35,509 nucleotides of DNA from Armatimonadetes bacterium CG2_30_59_28 (GCA_001872605.1 MNXM01000233.1:1-35509), one strand, 5' to 3'; shown: positions 27,598 through 35,509, counted from the first letter of the stretch. A program made the numbers and translations. The notes: generated from the letters alone by a model not told the origin.

Positions 27598-28383
27598 ATG
27601 AGATGGTCACAAAGAGCCAGAGCATGGGGGGGCACGGTGGTTGCCGTGTTGGTGTCACTTGCCTGCGGCATCCTGTTTCGTTCCATGCTGCACACTGGCA
27701 GTCCGTCGGTGGTCTTCGCCGACAAGTCCGCGGAGGCGAAGACCGATCCCGTAGAAGTTAAGGCGATGACAGTGGATGGGAAAGAAGTGGGTGTGATCAC
27801 CGTCAACGACAGAGAAGTGCTCCGGCTGACCACCACCCTTGCAGGGCTGAGCCCTCTGGAGCGAGCGAATATCGTGGCCCGCCGGGTCAACACCGCTGTC
27901 GCGGGAGGGATTGCCCCCGCAGACATCCAGGCAAAGCAGATGAATGGGATGTGGTCGGTGACAGCCGCAAACAAGGTTCTGGTCACCGCCGACCCTGAAG
28001 AGGCGCGGCGCGGAGGGACAACGCCGGCGGCCCAGGCGCGGACATGGGCAGACAGCCTGTCGAAGAGCCTTGAGAAACAACACGTCAGCAGCGACCAGGC
28101 GGGGAGCCAACATGCTGCCACCGTTTGGAAGCCGGAGGAGCCGTACGACGACAAATGGGTTCCCATCGTCAGTGCCCTCGAGGGGCTGAAGTTGGGTGTC
28201 GCGCGCGTGAACGGGCCTCGCTCGAAGGTGAAGCTCGTACAGGCGGTGGCCCAGATCGAGACCCACTTCAAAGACTTTGTCGAGATCGACGTCTATCTTC
28301 CCATTTCCACGAACGTGCCGGGCGAGAAACTCGACATAGTGAAAGGCGCAGCGGTTACTGGTCTCGGAGACATTGAGTTGTAA
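27598..28383 (+). CDS. Exported protein with a C-terminal domain shared with the next gene
   Basis: I do not recognise this 261-residue protein as a named family. An N-terminal membrane segment or signal anchor (TVVAVLVSLACGILF) precedes a region (residues ~55-135) with VDGKEVGVITVN and LSPLERANIVARRVNTAV, a pattern reminiscent of periplasmic parts of some mechanosensitive channels. A polar linker follows. Residues ~187-261 (WVPIVSALEG, GVARVNGPRSKVKLVQAVAQ, AAVTGLGDI) align clearly with residues 76-151 of the next protein. ATG at 27598 has AAGGAGG 8 bases upstream. The two genes are 14 bases apart and the next ribosome-binding site overlaps this stop codon, so they are co-expressed. It is probably displayed outside the cytoplasmic membrane. 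Confidence 0.8.
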   Translation: MRWSQRARAWGGTVVAVLVSLACGILFRSMLHTGSPSVVFADKSAEAKTDPVEVKAMTVDGKEVGVITVNDREVLRLTTTLAGLSPLERANIVARRVNTAVAGGIAPADIQAKQMNGMWSVTAANKVLVTADPEEARRGGTTPAAQARTWADSLSKSLEKQHVSSDQAGSQHAATVWKPEEPYDDKWVPIVSALEGLKLGVARVNGPRSKVKLVQAVAQIETHFKDFVEIDVYLPISTNVPGEKLDIVKGAAVTGLGDIEL

Positions 28384-28397
28384 GGAGGCGAAAGACC

Positions 28398-28853
28398 ATG
28401 AAAGTGGTACGTAGGCATCACCAAAGGACCGCCCTGATTTGCATGGCGGCGTTTCTGACGGGCGTTGCCCTTGGTCCGTCGCCCTCGCGAGCGATCGATC
28501 TTGGTGACATCATCAAGGCGGGAGGCATTGGGTTCCTCGTCACCCAGTTTGGACAAGAGATCGATGGATTTGTCAACAAGGTGATGGGCCAGCGCGGGAT
28601 CGAGCGGGAAGGCATGACAAAGGTAGTTCCGGTCGTGCGCGTGGGTAGCGGAACGGCCGTCGGTGCCGTGCAGGTGGTCGGGCCGGAGTCTCAGGTTAAA
28701 CAGGTGCAGGCTGTTGCTGAGTTGGAGCTGAAGATCGGTAACCGCGTGCGAGCTCGGGGACTGATTCCAGTGACCACCAAGAAGGTGGCCACCAGCGCCA
28801 TCAAGGGCGTTGGCGGTGTCGGCGTTTCGGCGAATATCAAGTTCCCGCTGTAG
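28398..28853 (+). CDS. Small exported protein, partner of 27598-28383
   Basis: This 151-residue protein has a signal peptide (TALICMAAFLTGVALG, cleavage near SRA). After it come IDLGDIIKAGGIGFLVTQFG and a helix EIDGFVNKVMG, then a domain (residues 76-151): KVVPVVRVGSGTAVGAVQVV, GPESQVKQVQAVAELELKI, GVGGVGVSANIKF. That domain is homologous to the end of the preceding protein. I have an unverified impression of similar hypothetical proteins in Clostridia. No function can be assigned. A strong AAGGAGG (28382-28388) overlaps the upstream stop and lies 9 bases before the ATG. Confidence 0.8.
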   Translation: MKVVRRHHQRTALICMAAFLTGVALGPSPSRAIDLGDIIKAGGIGFLVTQFGQEIDGFVNKVMGQRGIEREGMTKVVPVVRVGSGTAVGAVQVVGPESQVKQVQAVAELELKIGNRVRARGLIPVTTKKVATSAIKGVGGVGVSANIKFPL

Positions 28854-29019
28854 AGACTGCCAACCGCATGACCAATGGAGAGACCGCCACGACGGTTCGC
28901 CGAGCATTGTCGCGGGTCGTCCCTCCCTGTCCGCCTCCACTGCATGGCGCTCTGTGTCCTTGTCGCATCGTCCTTGCTCTGATAAACTTCTGTGCAGTTT
29001 GGATGGAAGGAACACGACA

Positions 29020-30381
29020 ATGAGATTTCGCGCGTGGTTTGGCTGCACTACCCCGGGCTGTGATGAAACCTACGAACTGAACGAGATCGTTTACAAGTGC
29101 CGAAAATGCGGAAGGGGCGACAAGCGGTCTGGGCTCCTCGAAGTTACACACGACATCGAGAAACTTCGAGAGAGTCGCACGCCAGACCAGTGGAAGAAAC
29201 TGTTTGAGCGTAGGTATCTTCGAACCGCCTATCCCTATGGCAGCGGGGTCTGGGGAAAGAAGGAACTGGTGTGCCCCAACGTGGACGATGGGAACGTTGT
29301 TTCCATTTACGAGGGGGGAAGCAATCTCTTCTGGGCAGATCGCCTTGGGAGAGATATCGGCCTGACCGACCTCTGGGTCAAACTATGCGGCAACAGTCAC
29401 TCCGGTTCCTTCAAAGACCTTGGCATGACTGTGCTGGTGAGCATGGTCAACCAGATGATCCATGAAGGGCAGAAGATCCGCGCCGTTGTCTGCGCGTCAA
29501 CGGGGGACACCTCGGCCTCTCTGGCTGCCTATTGTGCGACAGCGGGAATTCCTGCGGTGGTTATCCTGCCGAGAGATAAGATATCAATTCCGCAGCTCAT
29601 TCAGCCTCTGGCCAACGGCGCCTTGACGCTTGCTCTGGACACCGACTTCGATGGTTGCATGGATATCGTTGCCCACTTGTCACAGGACACACGCTACTAT
29701 ATCGCCAACTCTTTCAATTCACTGCGCCTGGAAGGTCAGAAGACGATCGCCATCGAGATGGTGCAGCAGTTCGACTGGGAGCCTATCGACTGGGTGATTG
29801 TTCCCGGTGGCAATCTGGGGAATGTGAGTGCCATCGGCAAGGGATTCCTGATGATGAAGGAATTGGGACTCATTGAGAAACTGCCGCGCCTTGTCTGCGC
29901 GCAGGCGCACAACGCAAACCCACTCTACAGACTCTATCAACGGGGATTGCCGGAAGGCAGATTTCGCCCGATGCAGGCAAAAGAGACTCAGGCGAACGCA
30001 ATCCGCATCGGTGACCCGGTGAATCTAAACAAGGCGATTAGCACCATCAAGGCGGTGCCCGGGAGCATGGTGCTGGAAGCCACGGAAAACGAATTGGCGA
30101 ATGCCGCAGCCTACGCCGACCGCTTCGGCCTCTTCAACTGCCCTCATACCGCGGTAGCCCTTTCTGTGCTGCTGAAGTTGGTGGACAGAGGGGAAATCAA
30201 TGGGAGCGACCGGGTGATTGTCATCTCAACCGCCAACGGGTTGAAATTCCCCGACTTCAAGATTGGGTATCACACGCGCGAGATGCAGGCGGTGTCTACA
30301 CGCCACGCAAACGAAGCGGTCCCGCTGGAGGCGAAGATCGAGCAAGTTGTGGACACTCTGGAAAAGCGCCTGCCGGCATGA
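29020..30381 (+). CDS. thrC: Threonine synthase
   Basis: ThrC converts O-phosphohomoserine to threonine using PLP. The 453-residue protein has an N-terminal Cys4 ribbon (GCTTPGC and CRKCG, C9, C14, C27, C30), as in the shorter threonine synthase class. The PLP lysine is K132 in GNSHSGSFKDLGM, the phosphate-binding loop is CASTGDTSASLAAYC, and PGGNLGNVSAIGKGF and a C-terminal VVDTLEKRL follow. ATG at 29020 has GGAAGGAA upstream; the frame is open further upstream without homology. It follows the exported pair by 166 bases and is convergent with the oxidoreductase genes. Confidence 0.95.
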   Translation: MRFRAWFGCTTPGCDETYELNEIVYKCRKCGRGDKRSGLLEVTHDIEKLRESRTPDQWKKLFERRYLRTAYPYGSGVWGKKELVCPNVDDGNVVSIYEGGSNLFWADRLGRDIGLTDLWVKLCGNSHSGSFKDLGMTVLVSMVNQMIHEGQKIRAVVCASTGDTSASLAAYCATAGIPAVVILPRDKISIPQLIQPLANGALTLALDTDFDGCMDIVAHLSQDTRYYIANSFNSLRLEGQKTIAIEMVQQFDWEPIDWVIVPGGNLGNVSAIGKGFLMMKELGLIEKLPRLVCAQAHNANPLYRLYQRGLPEGRFRPMQAKETQANAIRIGDPVNLNKAISTIKAVPGSMVLEATENELANAAAYADRFGLFNCPHTAVALSVLLKLVDRGEINGSDRVIVISTANGLKFPDFKIGYHTREMQAVSTRHANEAVPLEAKIEQVVDTLEKRLPA

Positions 30382-30450
30382 TAACAGTCCATGGGCGCTT
30401 CGTCGCGGAAAGGGGGGCCGGGTCATCGGCGACATGGACACAAAGGGTGG

Positions 30451-31419
30451 CTACAGACCTCGACGGGAGGCGGCGGACTTCGCTCGAATCACCACGCGCG
30501 TCGGGTGAAGCTCCTCCTCAAGGGTCAGGGGCATGTCGGTTCCAGTGGTCAGGTGATTGATGAAAAGTTCGAAGTAGTCTTGAGCCGGTCCGGAAGCGTC
30601 AATTTCTCCACGGTCTTCATCGCCGACGACGAGGCGCGTTTGGGTGCCGCCATCGACGGATTCCAGCATCCCCTCGGTTCCGAAGATTCGTAGGTGTTCG
30701 TTGCCCCATCGCCTCATTCCCGGCTGATTCAGATAATTGGCGACGATACTGGCAACTCCACCATTCTCCAGTTGCATCATGTACGCCGCGGCCATCCGAA
30801 GACCTCCCTGCTTTGGATTGCCAAGCCGGGTCTCGATCGCCTCGACCTCGCCGATGCGCTGTCCCGCAACGTGTTCGACATAGCGAGCAGCGTGGACACC
30901 TGCTTGCATGACGAGTCCGCCGTCGATCTCCTCATCCTGCGGTCGGCGGTCGTGATAGGGGTATGACTTCTGTGCAAAGACCTGCACAACGGTTCCCAGC
31001 ACACCGGAAGCTACGGTCTGTCGCATCGCAAGATACGGCTGGTCGAACGCGGTGCCGGCCATCTCGTGAAACTCTTTCACGGATACCTGCGCAGCGGTGA
31101 GAATCGCGTCCAGTGCGGGTTCCGTCATGGCGCAGGGCTTTTCGGCGTACACGTGCTTCCCTGACATCAGGGATACAATCGCGTCCTCCGCCTGGTCGCT
31201 GCGTCGAGGGGAGCAAAGTGAAACGAGTTGCACCCGGTCATCATTGAGCATGTCCGTAAGATACTCGTAGTGGCGAACCGCGCCATCCCCACGGAAACTT
31301 TCCGGAAGCTGATCGAGGTTGACTCCCGCAGTTGCCACCAGGCTTGCGTTTGGGTGACGCGCAAGTTGTCCGAGTATCTGATGCCCATTCAGACCGTAAA
31401 TTGCAACTCCGATTTCCAT
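30451..31419 (-). CDS. Gfo/Idh/MocA family oxidoreductase
   Basis: This 322-residue NAD(P)-dependent sugar dehydrogenase-like protein has an N-terminal Rossmann domain beginning IGVAIYGLNGHQILGQL, where the usual GxGxxG is degenerate. VQLVSLCSPRRS is followed by HVYAEKPCAMTEPALDAIL with the family EKP lysine, and the C-terminal domain includes DGGLVMQAGVHAARYVEHV, in which a conserved aspartate/histidine region helps catalysis. ATG at 31419 has AAGGAGAG 7 bases upstream. It lies 33 bases after a second family member, so the two form an operon. The substrate is an unknown sugar, inositol or derivative. Confidence 0.9.
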   Translation of the reverse strand: MEIGVAIYGLNGHQILGQLARHPNASLVATAGVNLDQLPESFRGDGAVRHYEYLTDMLNDDRVQLVSLCSPRRSDQAEDAIVSLMSGKHVYAEKPCAMTEPALDAILTAAQVSVKEFHEMAGTAFDQPYLAMRQTVASGVLGTVVQVFAQKSYPYHDRRPQDEEIDGGLVMQAGVHAARYVEHVAGQRIGEVEAIETRLGNPKQGGLRMAAAYMMQLENGGVASIVANYLNQPGMRRWGNEHLRIFGTEGMLESVDGGTQTRLVVGDEDRGEIDASGPAQDYFELFINHLTTGTDMPLTLEEELHPTRVVIRAKSAASRRGL

Positions 31420-31452
31420 TTTCTTCTCTCCTTCGGACGGCGCGGACATGAG

Positions 31453-32484
31453 TCAGACTTTTTCTGCGTGCCCCGATTCCTGAGAGGCGACCATCGCCTC
31501 GATGACACGAATCCCTGCCACGATCTCTTCCGGAGAGACCTCGTCCACCAGCGCCTCCCCCTCAACGGCGCGATAAAGGGCTTCCCACTGGTAATTCCCG
31601 CTCCGATCCTCCACCAGAGCGCTTATCTGCACTGGATCGTCGCCGTCCTTACCGATCAATTGCAGATGGCTCATCCCGTGAGCATACTCCAGAGGCGGTG
31701 GGCCCACATTGCGGTAGATGGTTGCATTTTCAAAGTTGAGCGTGAGAGAGCTACGGTACGCCTGCCCATCACCCACGCAGAATGATGAGAAGATGCTGGC
31801 GATTGCTCCGTTCTTGAAGAGGATACTCAACTGTGCGTTGTCAGAAGTAGGTCGCTTCGTGAAAAGTCGCGTCTGCATCACATGAACCTCTTCGGCGTCA
31901 CCAAAGATCCTCACGAGGTCGTTAATGAGATAGACTCCAAGCCGGAAGATGGGGGGGGCCGGGCACTTCTGCGGGTCGTCGTACCAACTCCCGTCTGCCT
32001 GTTCTCGATAGCAACACCATACATCTGCGCGACAGGCAACGGGTCGGCCGACATTGAATTCGCTCCGCCATTTCTTGATCTGGAGCATGTCCGCTGACAG
32101 TTCGGGGGAGGGTGAGTTCATGTGTACCACCCGCTCCATCCACTTGGCTTCCGTCAGAATGCGCATGGCCGCGTCTGCGTTCAGCTCGAACGGCTTTGTT
32201 GTCAGGACATGTTTGCCGGCATGGATGATCTCACGAATGAGTTCGGCCCGATCCACCGGCCCGGTGAACAGCCCGATCACTGGAATGTCCTTGTTCTCGA
32301 GCAGGGACTCCAGCGTGTGATACGCCGACGCCCTGTATTCTGTCGCGACCTTCTTTGCCAGCACTCCATTGGCGTCACAGACGCCGAGGAGTCTGAAATA
32401 TCTCTTGCCCGGACCACTGACGATCTGCTCAACAATGTAGCGACCGAAATTGAGCCCGACAATCCCGATGTTTATCTTCCTCAT
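31453..32484 (-). CDS. Gfo/Idh/MocA family oxidoreductase, second member
   Basis: The 343-residue protein starts INIGIVGLNFGRYIVEQI (Rossmann fold with GLNFGR in place of GxGxxG), has VIGLFTGPVDRAELI and the lysine motif as HVLTTKPFELNADAAMRIL (TKP rather than EKP). Its C-terminal domain includes PPIFRLGVYLINDLVRIFGD, where the family often has a D/H catalytic pair, and ends in a region involved in dimerisation. Sequence identity to its partner is low, so they likely act on successive or different intermediates. It follows the MarR gene by 76 bases and could be transcribed with it. Confidence 0.9.
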   Translation of the reverse strand: MRKINIGIVGLNFGRYIVEQIVSGPGKRYFRLLGVCDANGVLAKKVATEYRASAYHTLESLLENKDIPVIGLFTGPVDRAELIREIIHAGKHVLTTKPFELNADAAMRILTEAKWMERVVHMNSPSPELSADMLQIKKWRSEFNVGRPVACRADVWCCYREQADGSWYDDPQKCPAPPIFRLGVYLINDLVRIFGDAEEVHVMQTRLFTKRPTSDNAQLSILFKNGAIASIFSSFCVGDGQAYRSSLTLNFENATIYRNVGPPPLEYAHGMSHLQLIGKDGDDPVQISALVEDRSGNYQWEALYRAVEGEALVDEVSPEEIVAGIRVIEAMVASQESGHAEKV

Positions 32485-32560
32485 CGTTCACTCGCCCTGA
32501 GCCGGTTTGTTGTCCTTCCACAGCTACCCAATATTGTTCGGGCATCCTCAAACACCAAGT

Positions 32561-33217
32561 TCAAGAAGCACCCGACACGGTCAGCCCTCGCGGGAACGCG
32601 CTTACAGTGTGTTCCGGGCATTGCTTCAGTGCATCCACAGGCGAAAGGCCAATATCAAGCAGGTTGCACCAGTGCGGAGTTTCCGGGTTGGGCCCCTGAT
32701 GGAGGCGACAGAATCCACAGGTACAACACACCTCGGGCACCGTCAACAGCTCCGCGTACCGCAAGTCTGCGGTCAGTCCCTCAAGCCCTTTTGAAAGGCG
32801 ACCAATGTCTGCTGGTTGCATGGCGCGCAAGAGATTGATGACCGGATCTGCCCATGTCTGTAATTGACCACAATACTCTTGCCCTTTGCCGGTCAGATGA
32901 AGCCTCTTGATCCGCAGGTCTTCAGCACTTGGAATTTTATATAGGAGTCCTTTCTTTATTAGAGATTCAACAGCTCCGCTCACAGTCGCCTGTGACACAC
33001 CGAGCTCTTTGGTGAGGTAGAATATGGTACAGGCTCCCGTCCTGCTGTGCCTCAGGAAGAGCAAACAACGTCCCTGCAGGGGAGTAAGTCCAATACTTGT
33101 CGCAGCCGTTTGCTGAATCTGGTTTAGCAGTTGCGTCAATTGGTAAAGTCGGTAAACGATTTGAAGGACTTCGTCGTCGCTGCGAAGGACTGGATCAAAT
33201 GGATGCTTGGTTGGCAT
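32561..33217 (-). CDS. MarR-family regulator with cysteine-rich C-terminal tail
   Basis: This 218-residue protein has a winged helix-turn-helix (residues ~35-125): IGLTPLQGRCLLFLRHS, ELGVSQATVSGAVESLIKKG and LRIKRLHLTGKGQEY. After ~155, beyond the normal MarR length, a tail carries CCTCGFC (C164, C165, C167, C170), H173, H182, C184 and CPEH (C200, H203), consistent with a metal or iron-sulfur site. It probably senses redox state or metal, by inference. It heads the run with the two Gfo/Idh/MocA genes and diverges from mnmG. ATG at 33217 lies ~15 bases below the predicted transcription start, with no strong ribosome-binding site. Confidence 0.9.
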   Translation of the reverse strand: MPTKHPFDPVLRSDDEVLQIVYRLYQLTQLLNQIQQTAATSIGLTPLQGRCLLFLRHSRTGACTIFYLTKELGVSQATVSGAVESLIKKGLLYKIPSAEDLRIKRLHLTGKGQEYCGQLQTWADPVINLLRAMQPADIGRLSKGLEGLTADLRYAELLTVPEVCCTCGFCRLHQGPNPETPHWCNLLDIGLSPVDALKQCPEHTVSAFPRGLTVSGAS

Positions 33218-33223
33218 GTGAAA

Positions 33224-33252
33224 AGTATATCGGAATCCTATAAGTAATTCAA
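33224..33252 (-). promoter_or_regulatory. Promoter of the MarR gene with palindromic spacer
   Basis: On the minus strand TTGAAT (33252-33247), a 17-base spacer and TATACT (33229-33224) form a good sigma70 promoter. A palindrome at 33228-33242 (7-base arms, one mismatch, centred on 33235) fills the spacer and touches the -10. That is a natural site for MarR autorepression. Confidence 0.6.
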
Positions 33253-33461
33253 GTGGCCGAGAATAATGGTGTCCACGGGGTGTTCTGCTGACTTTCGGAA
33301 ATGGTGCAACGTGTGGGTCCGAGATCCTGACTGTCGGGTGCCACTTCCTGCCCTACCCATTCAGCAAGGGCTGCTGAAAAGAAGCCGAGGCACCCAATTG
33401 ACACGTGGAAGGCATAGTGATAGACTTCGGCGAATCAGTCTACACGGTTGCAGGCGGAGCA

Positions 33462-35339
33462 ATGAAGAAGGCAGATTTTGAGGTGATCGTGGTTGGGGGC
33501 GGACATGCGGGTGTGGAGGCCGCTCTGGCCGCGGCGCGCATGGGTTGCCAAACGGCCCTCTTAACCATGGACCCCGACAAGGTTGCACTCATGCCCTGTA
33601 ACTGTAGCATAGGCGGGCCCGCCAAGGCGCACATTGCTAGGGAGATTGACGCTCTGGGCGGCGAGATGGGCAGAAACATCGACAGGAGCTATACGCACAT
33701 TCGCTTGCTCAACACAAGCAAAGGCCCGGCTGTCTGGGCACTGCGGGCGCAGGCGGATAAGCAATTGTACCAGCGTGAGATGAGTAAGGTGCTTCTCAGC
33801 CAGCCCAACCTCACCCTGATGGGCGGAAAGGTTGGAGCTCTTTCATCCACGGGTCGTAGGGTCACCGGAGTTGTCTGTGCCTCCGGTGACACCTACAAAT
33901 CCCTCTCTGTCGTGGTGACCACCGGCACATTCCTGAGTGGGCTGATACACATGGGGGAAACCTGCTACTCGGCTGGTCGGGCGGGCGAACCCGCATCCCT
34001 TGGACTTTCGGACAGCCTTCGGTCGCTCGGGCTTGAACTTCAGAGACTCAAGACGGGAACCGTTCCGAGGATTGACAAGGACTCGTTGAGTTTTGAGGAA
34101 CTTGAGGTTCAGCCATCCTCGACGGACCCGCTTTGGTTCTCGTTTGGGAACGAGGGCGCGCCCAGACAAGGATTACTCCCGTGCTGGGTGACGCGAACAA
34201 CTGAAGAAACCAGAGCGATTATTGAGCGGAACCTGCACCTTTCTGCGTTGTACGCAGGACGCATCGACGGAGCTGGTCCACGGTACTGTCCTTCCATCGA
34301 AGACAAGATGGTCAAGTTCCCTGACAAACCCAGCCATATTGTCTTTCTTGAGCAGGAAGGTTGGACCAGCCGGGAGATTTACGTGCAAGGCACGTCCAAC
34401 AGCTTGCCGGTGGGCATCCAGACAGCGATGCTTCGGTCAATGCCAGGAATGCAGAACGTTAAGATGCTTCGTCCCGGGTATGCCGTCGAGTATGACTTCG
34501 TGCCGGCCACTCAATTGCGTCCAAGCCTCGAAGCGAAGCCGATCGAGGGTCTTTTCCTGGCAGGACAGATTAATGGCACGTCGGGGTACGAAGAGGCGGC
34601 GGCTCAGGGGCTCATTGCCGGCATCAATGCCGCCCAACATGTTCACAGGGGCGAGCCTCTCGTCATTGCGCGTTCGGAAGCGTATATGGGCGTTCTTGTT
34701 GATGATCTGATTACCAAGTGCCCGTTGGAACCCTATCGGATGCTGACTGCTCGCGCGGAGTTCCGCCTGTTGCTTCGTCAGGATAATGCCGATCTGCGCC
34801 TCACAGAGGTCGGGCGCAAGCTGGGGTTGGTTGACAACGACTCCTATAACCGCTTCTGCAACAAGCGCGACACCATCGAGAGGGAGAAGGAGTGGCTCTC
34901 CAACAATTTGATTCACCCCTCGGTTGGGGTGAACCAGCTCCTGCTGGGACTTGGCGCAGCCCCGTTAAGGGAGGCGGTCCGGGCGGAGGAGTTGCTTCGA
35001 CGACCGGAAGTGGCGTTCATAGATGTCTGCAGCATGTGTGGAGAATCGTTGCGCGCCTCCCCGGAGGTTGCCAGAGAGGTCGAAACTCAGATTAAGTTTG
35101 AGGGCTACATTCGACGACAGCGCGAGCAGGTCGCACGATCCGAGCGCGCGGAGTGTCAGCTAATTCCCGATGGTCTGGATTACTGCACCGTTCGTGGTCT
35201 GAGAAAGGAGGGGCGCGACAAGCTGAGCTTGATCCGCCCCTCAACGGTCGGGCAGGCAGGGCGCATCACAGGCGTCACTCCGGCCGATGTGTCGGTACTG
35301 TCAATTCATCTGAAGAAGATCAAGATGGCAAACCCGTAA
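33462..35339 (+). CDS. mnmG: tRNA uridine-5-carboxymethylaminomethyl modification enzyme MnmG (GidA)
   Basis: MnmG works with MnmE to place the carboxymethylaminomethyl group on wobble uridine 34 of certain tRNAs, using FAD and NADH. The 625-residue length is typical. Visible are the FAD-binding VIVVGGGHAGVEAALAAARM, MPCNCSIGGPAKAHIAREID, the GTFLSGLIHMGE segment, PRYCPSIEDKMVKFPDK, GTSGYEEAAAQGLIAGINAA and a C-terminal GRITGVTPADVSVLSIHLK that contacts MnmE and tRNA. ATG at 33462 lies just after GGCGGAG; an earlier in-frame start at 33405 has no family match. MnmG genes usually sit beside rsmG, parA and parB near the replication origin, and a parS-like site follows here. Confidence 0.97.
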   Translation: MKKADFEVIVVGGGHAGVEAALAAARMGCQTALLTMDPDKVALMPCNCSIGGPAKAHIAREIDALGGEMGRNIDRSYTHIRLLNTSKGPAVWALRAQADKQLYQREMSKVLLSQPNLTLMGGKVGALSSTGRRVTGVVCASGDTYKSLSVVVTTGTFLSGLIHMGETCYSAGRAGEPASLGLSDSLRSLGLELQRLKTGTVPRIDKDSLSFEELEVQPSSTDPLWFSFGNEGAPRQGLLPCWVTRTTEETRAIIERNLHLSALYAGRIDGAGPRYCPSIEDKMVKFPDKPSHIVFLEQEGWTSREIYVQGTSNSLPVGIQTAMLRSMPGMQNVKMLRPGYAVEYDFVPATQLRPSLEAKPIEGLFLAGQINGTSGYEEAAAQGLIAGINAAQHVHRGEPLVIARSEAYMGVLVDDLITKCPLEPYRMLTARAEFRLLLRQDNADLRLTEVGRKLGLVDNDSYNRFCNKRDTIEREKEWLSNNLIHPSVGVNQLLLGLGAAPLREAVRAEELLRRPEVAFIDVCSMCGESLRASPEVAREVETQIKFEGYIRRQREQVARSERAECQLIPDGLDYCTVRGLRKEGRDKLSLIRPSTVGQAGRITGVTPADVSVLSIHLKKIKMANP

Positions 35340-35340
35340 T

Positions 35341-35488
35341 TAAGTAGGTCGTCAGAAATACTGTCCCTTCGAGCCCTCCGCCAAACTGTCATTCTGAGGA
35401 GGAACGACGAAGAATCTCCTTTGCGGCAGAGATTCTTCACACCGTTCAGAATGACAGAGGGCGGACAGTATTTCTGACGACCTACTTA
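35341..35488. mobile_element. MITE-like palindromic element with 26-bp terminal inverted repeats
   Basis: The first 26 bases (35341-35366) are a perfect inverted copy of the last 26 (35463-35488), beginning TAAGTAGGTCGTCAG. Inside, CTGTCATTCTGA and GAAGAATCTC also recur in inverted order, so most of the 148 bases can fold into one hairpin. Both ends read TA/AGTAGG with TA outermost and pairing stops there, as expected for TA target-site duplication by Tc1/mariner-IS630-type transposases. No coding sequence is present. The element begins two bases after the mnmG stop codon and could also act as its terminator. Confidence 0.75.
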
Positions 35489-35495
35489 TATCGAG

Positions 35496-35509
35496 TGTTT
35501 CACGTGAAA
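35496..35509. promoter_or_regulatory. parS-like ParB-binding site, truncated at the window end
   Basis: TGTTTCACGTGAAA equals the first 14 of 16 bases of the conserved parS sequence (TGTTTCACGTGAAACA). ParB/Spo0J binds parS to organise chromosome segregation, and sites cluster near oriC. The last two bases lie outside the window. Confidence 0.8.

Noticed and set aside
28960-28986. Possible thrC promoter TTGTCG...GATAAA
   Set aside because: The spacer is only 15 bases and the -35 is weak, so it is not reliable enough to list.

Overview
The window reads as a bacterial chromosome segment with moderate to high GC, good Shine-Dalgarno sequences and several recognisable sigma70-type promoters. Housekeeping genes (mnmG, thrC, serC, ilvE, clpC, radA and a hemD-hemE fusion) are interleaved with accessory genes for sugar handling and extracellular hydrolysis: a DUF4838/LamG protein, two Gfo/Idh/MocA oxidoreductases, a sugar-phosphate isomerase/epimerase-like protein, a ribose-type ABC transporter and NPCBM-like modules. 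This mix recalls environmental phyla such as Armatimonadota, Hydrogenedentota or Planctomycetota-like lineages. I cannot fix the phylum from sequence alone. The right edge holds mnmG followed by a truncated, otherwise perfect parS-like site. That is the usual neighbourhood of mnmG-rsmG-parA-parB near oriC, so the window probably lies close to the replication origin.

Layout from the left. At 253-3579 are a SixA-type histidine phosphatase, a convergent TIM-barrel isomerase and an MFS transporter with a HEAT-repeat tail. A 430-base non-coding stretch with a 63-bp tandem hairpin repeat follows. Next are serC (minus), a large secreted DUF4838 protein with an inserted LamG module (plus) and a HEPN/MNT pair. 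From 9247 to 12414 the minus strand carries a ribose-type ABC ATPase and permease, then a DUF5678 gene translationally coupled to a small retropepsin-like aspartic protease.

From 12640 to 22613 all genes are on the minus strand. In transcription order they are a phospholipase-C/P1-like protein with an NPCBM-like tail, two UroD-superfamily proteins with the zinc signature of corrinoid methyltransferases (MtaA type), a parvulin-type foldase, ilvE, clpC and radA. A DUF4143 ATPase (plus) separates this block from a second phospholipase-C-like paralogue and hemD-hemE (minus).

From 27598 the plus strand carries two secreted proteins sharing an unrecognised C-terminal domain, then threonine synthase. 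A MarR regulator with a cysteine-rich tail heads a minus-strand run with the two Gfo/Idh/MocA oxidoreductases. Divergent mnmG ends the window, followed within two bases by a ~148-bp MITE-like hairpin element and the parS-like site.

The strongest candidates for something undescribed are the paired secreted proteins at 27598-28853, the phospholipase-C-like/NPCBM paralogues beside methyltransferase-like UroD proteins, the DUF5678-protease pair and the MITE next to parS. No CRISPR array, rRNA or tRNA was seen.
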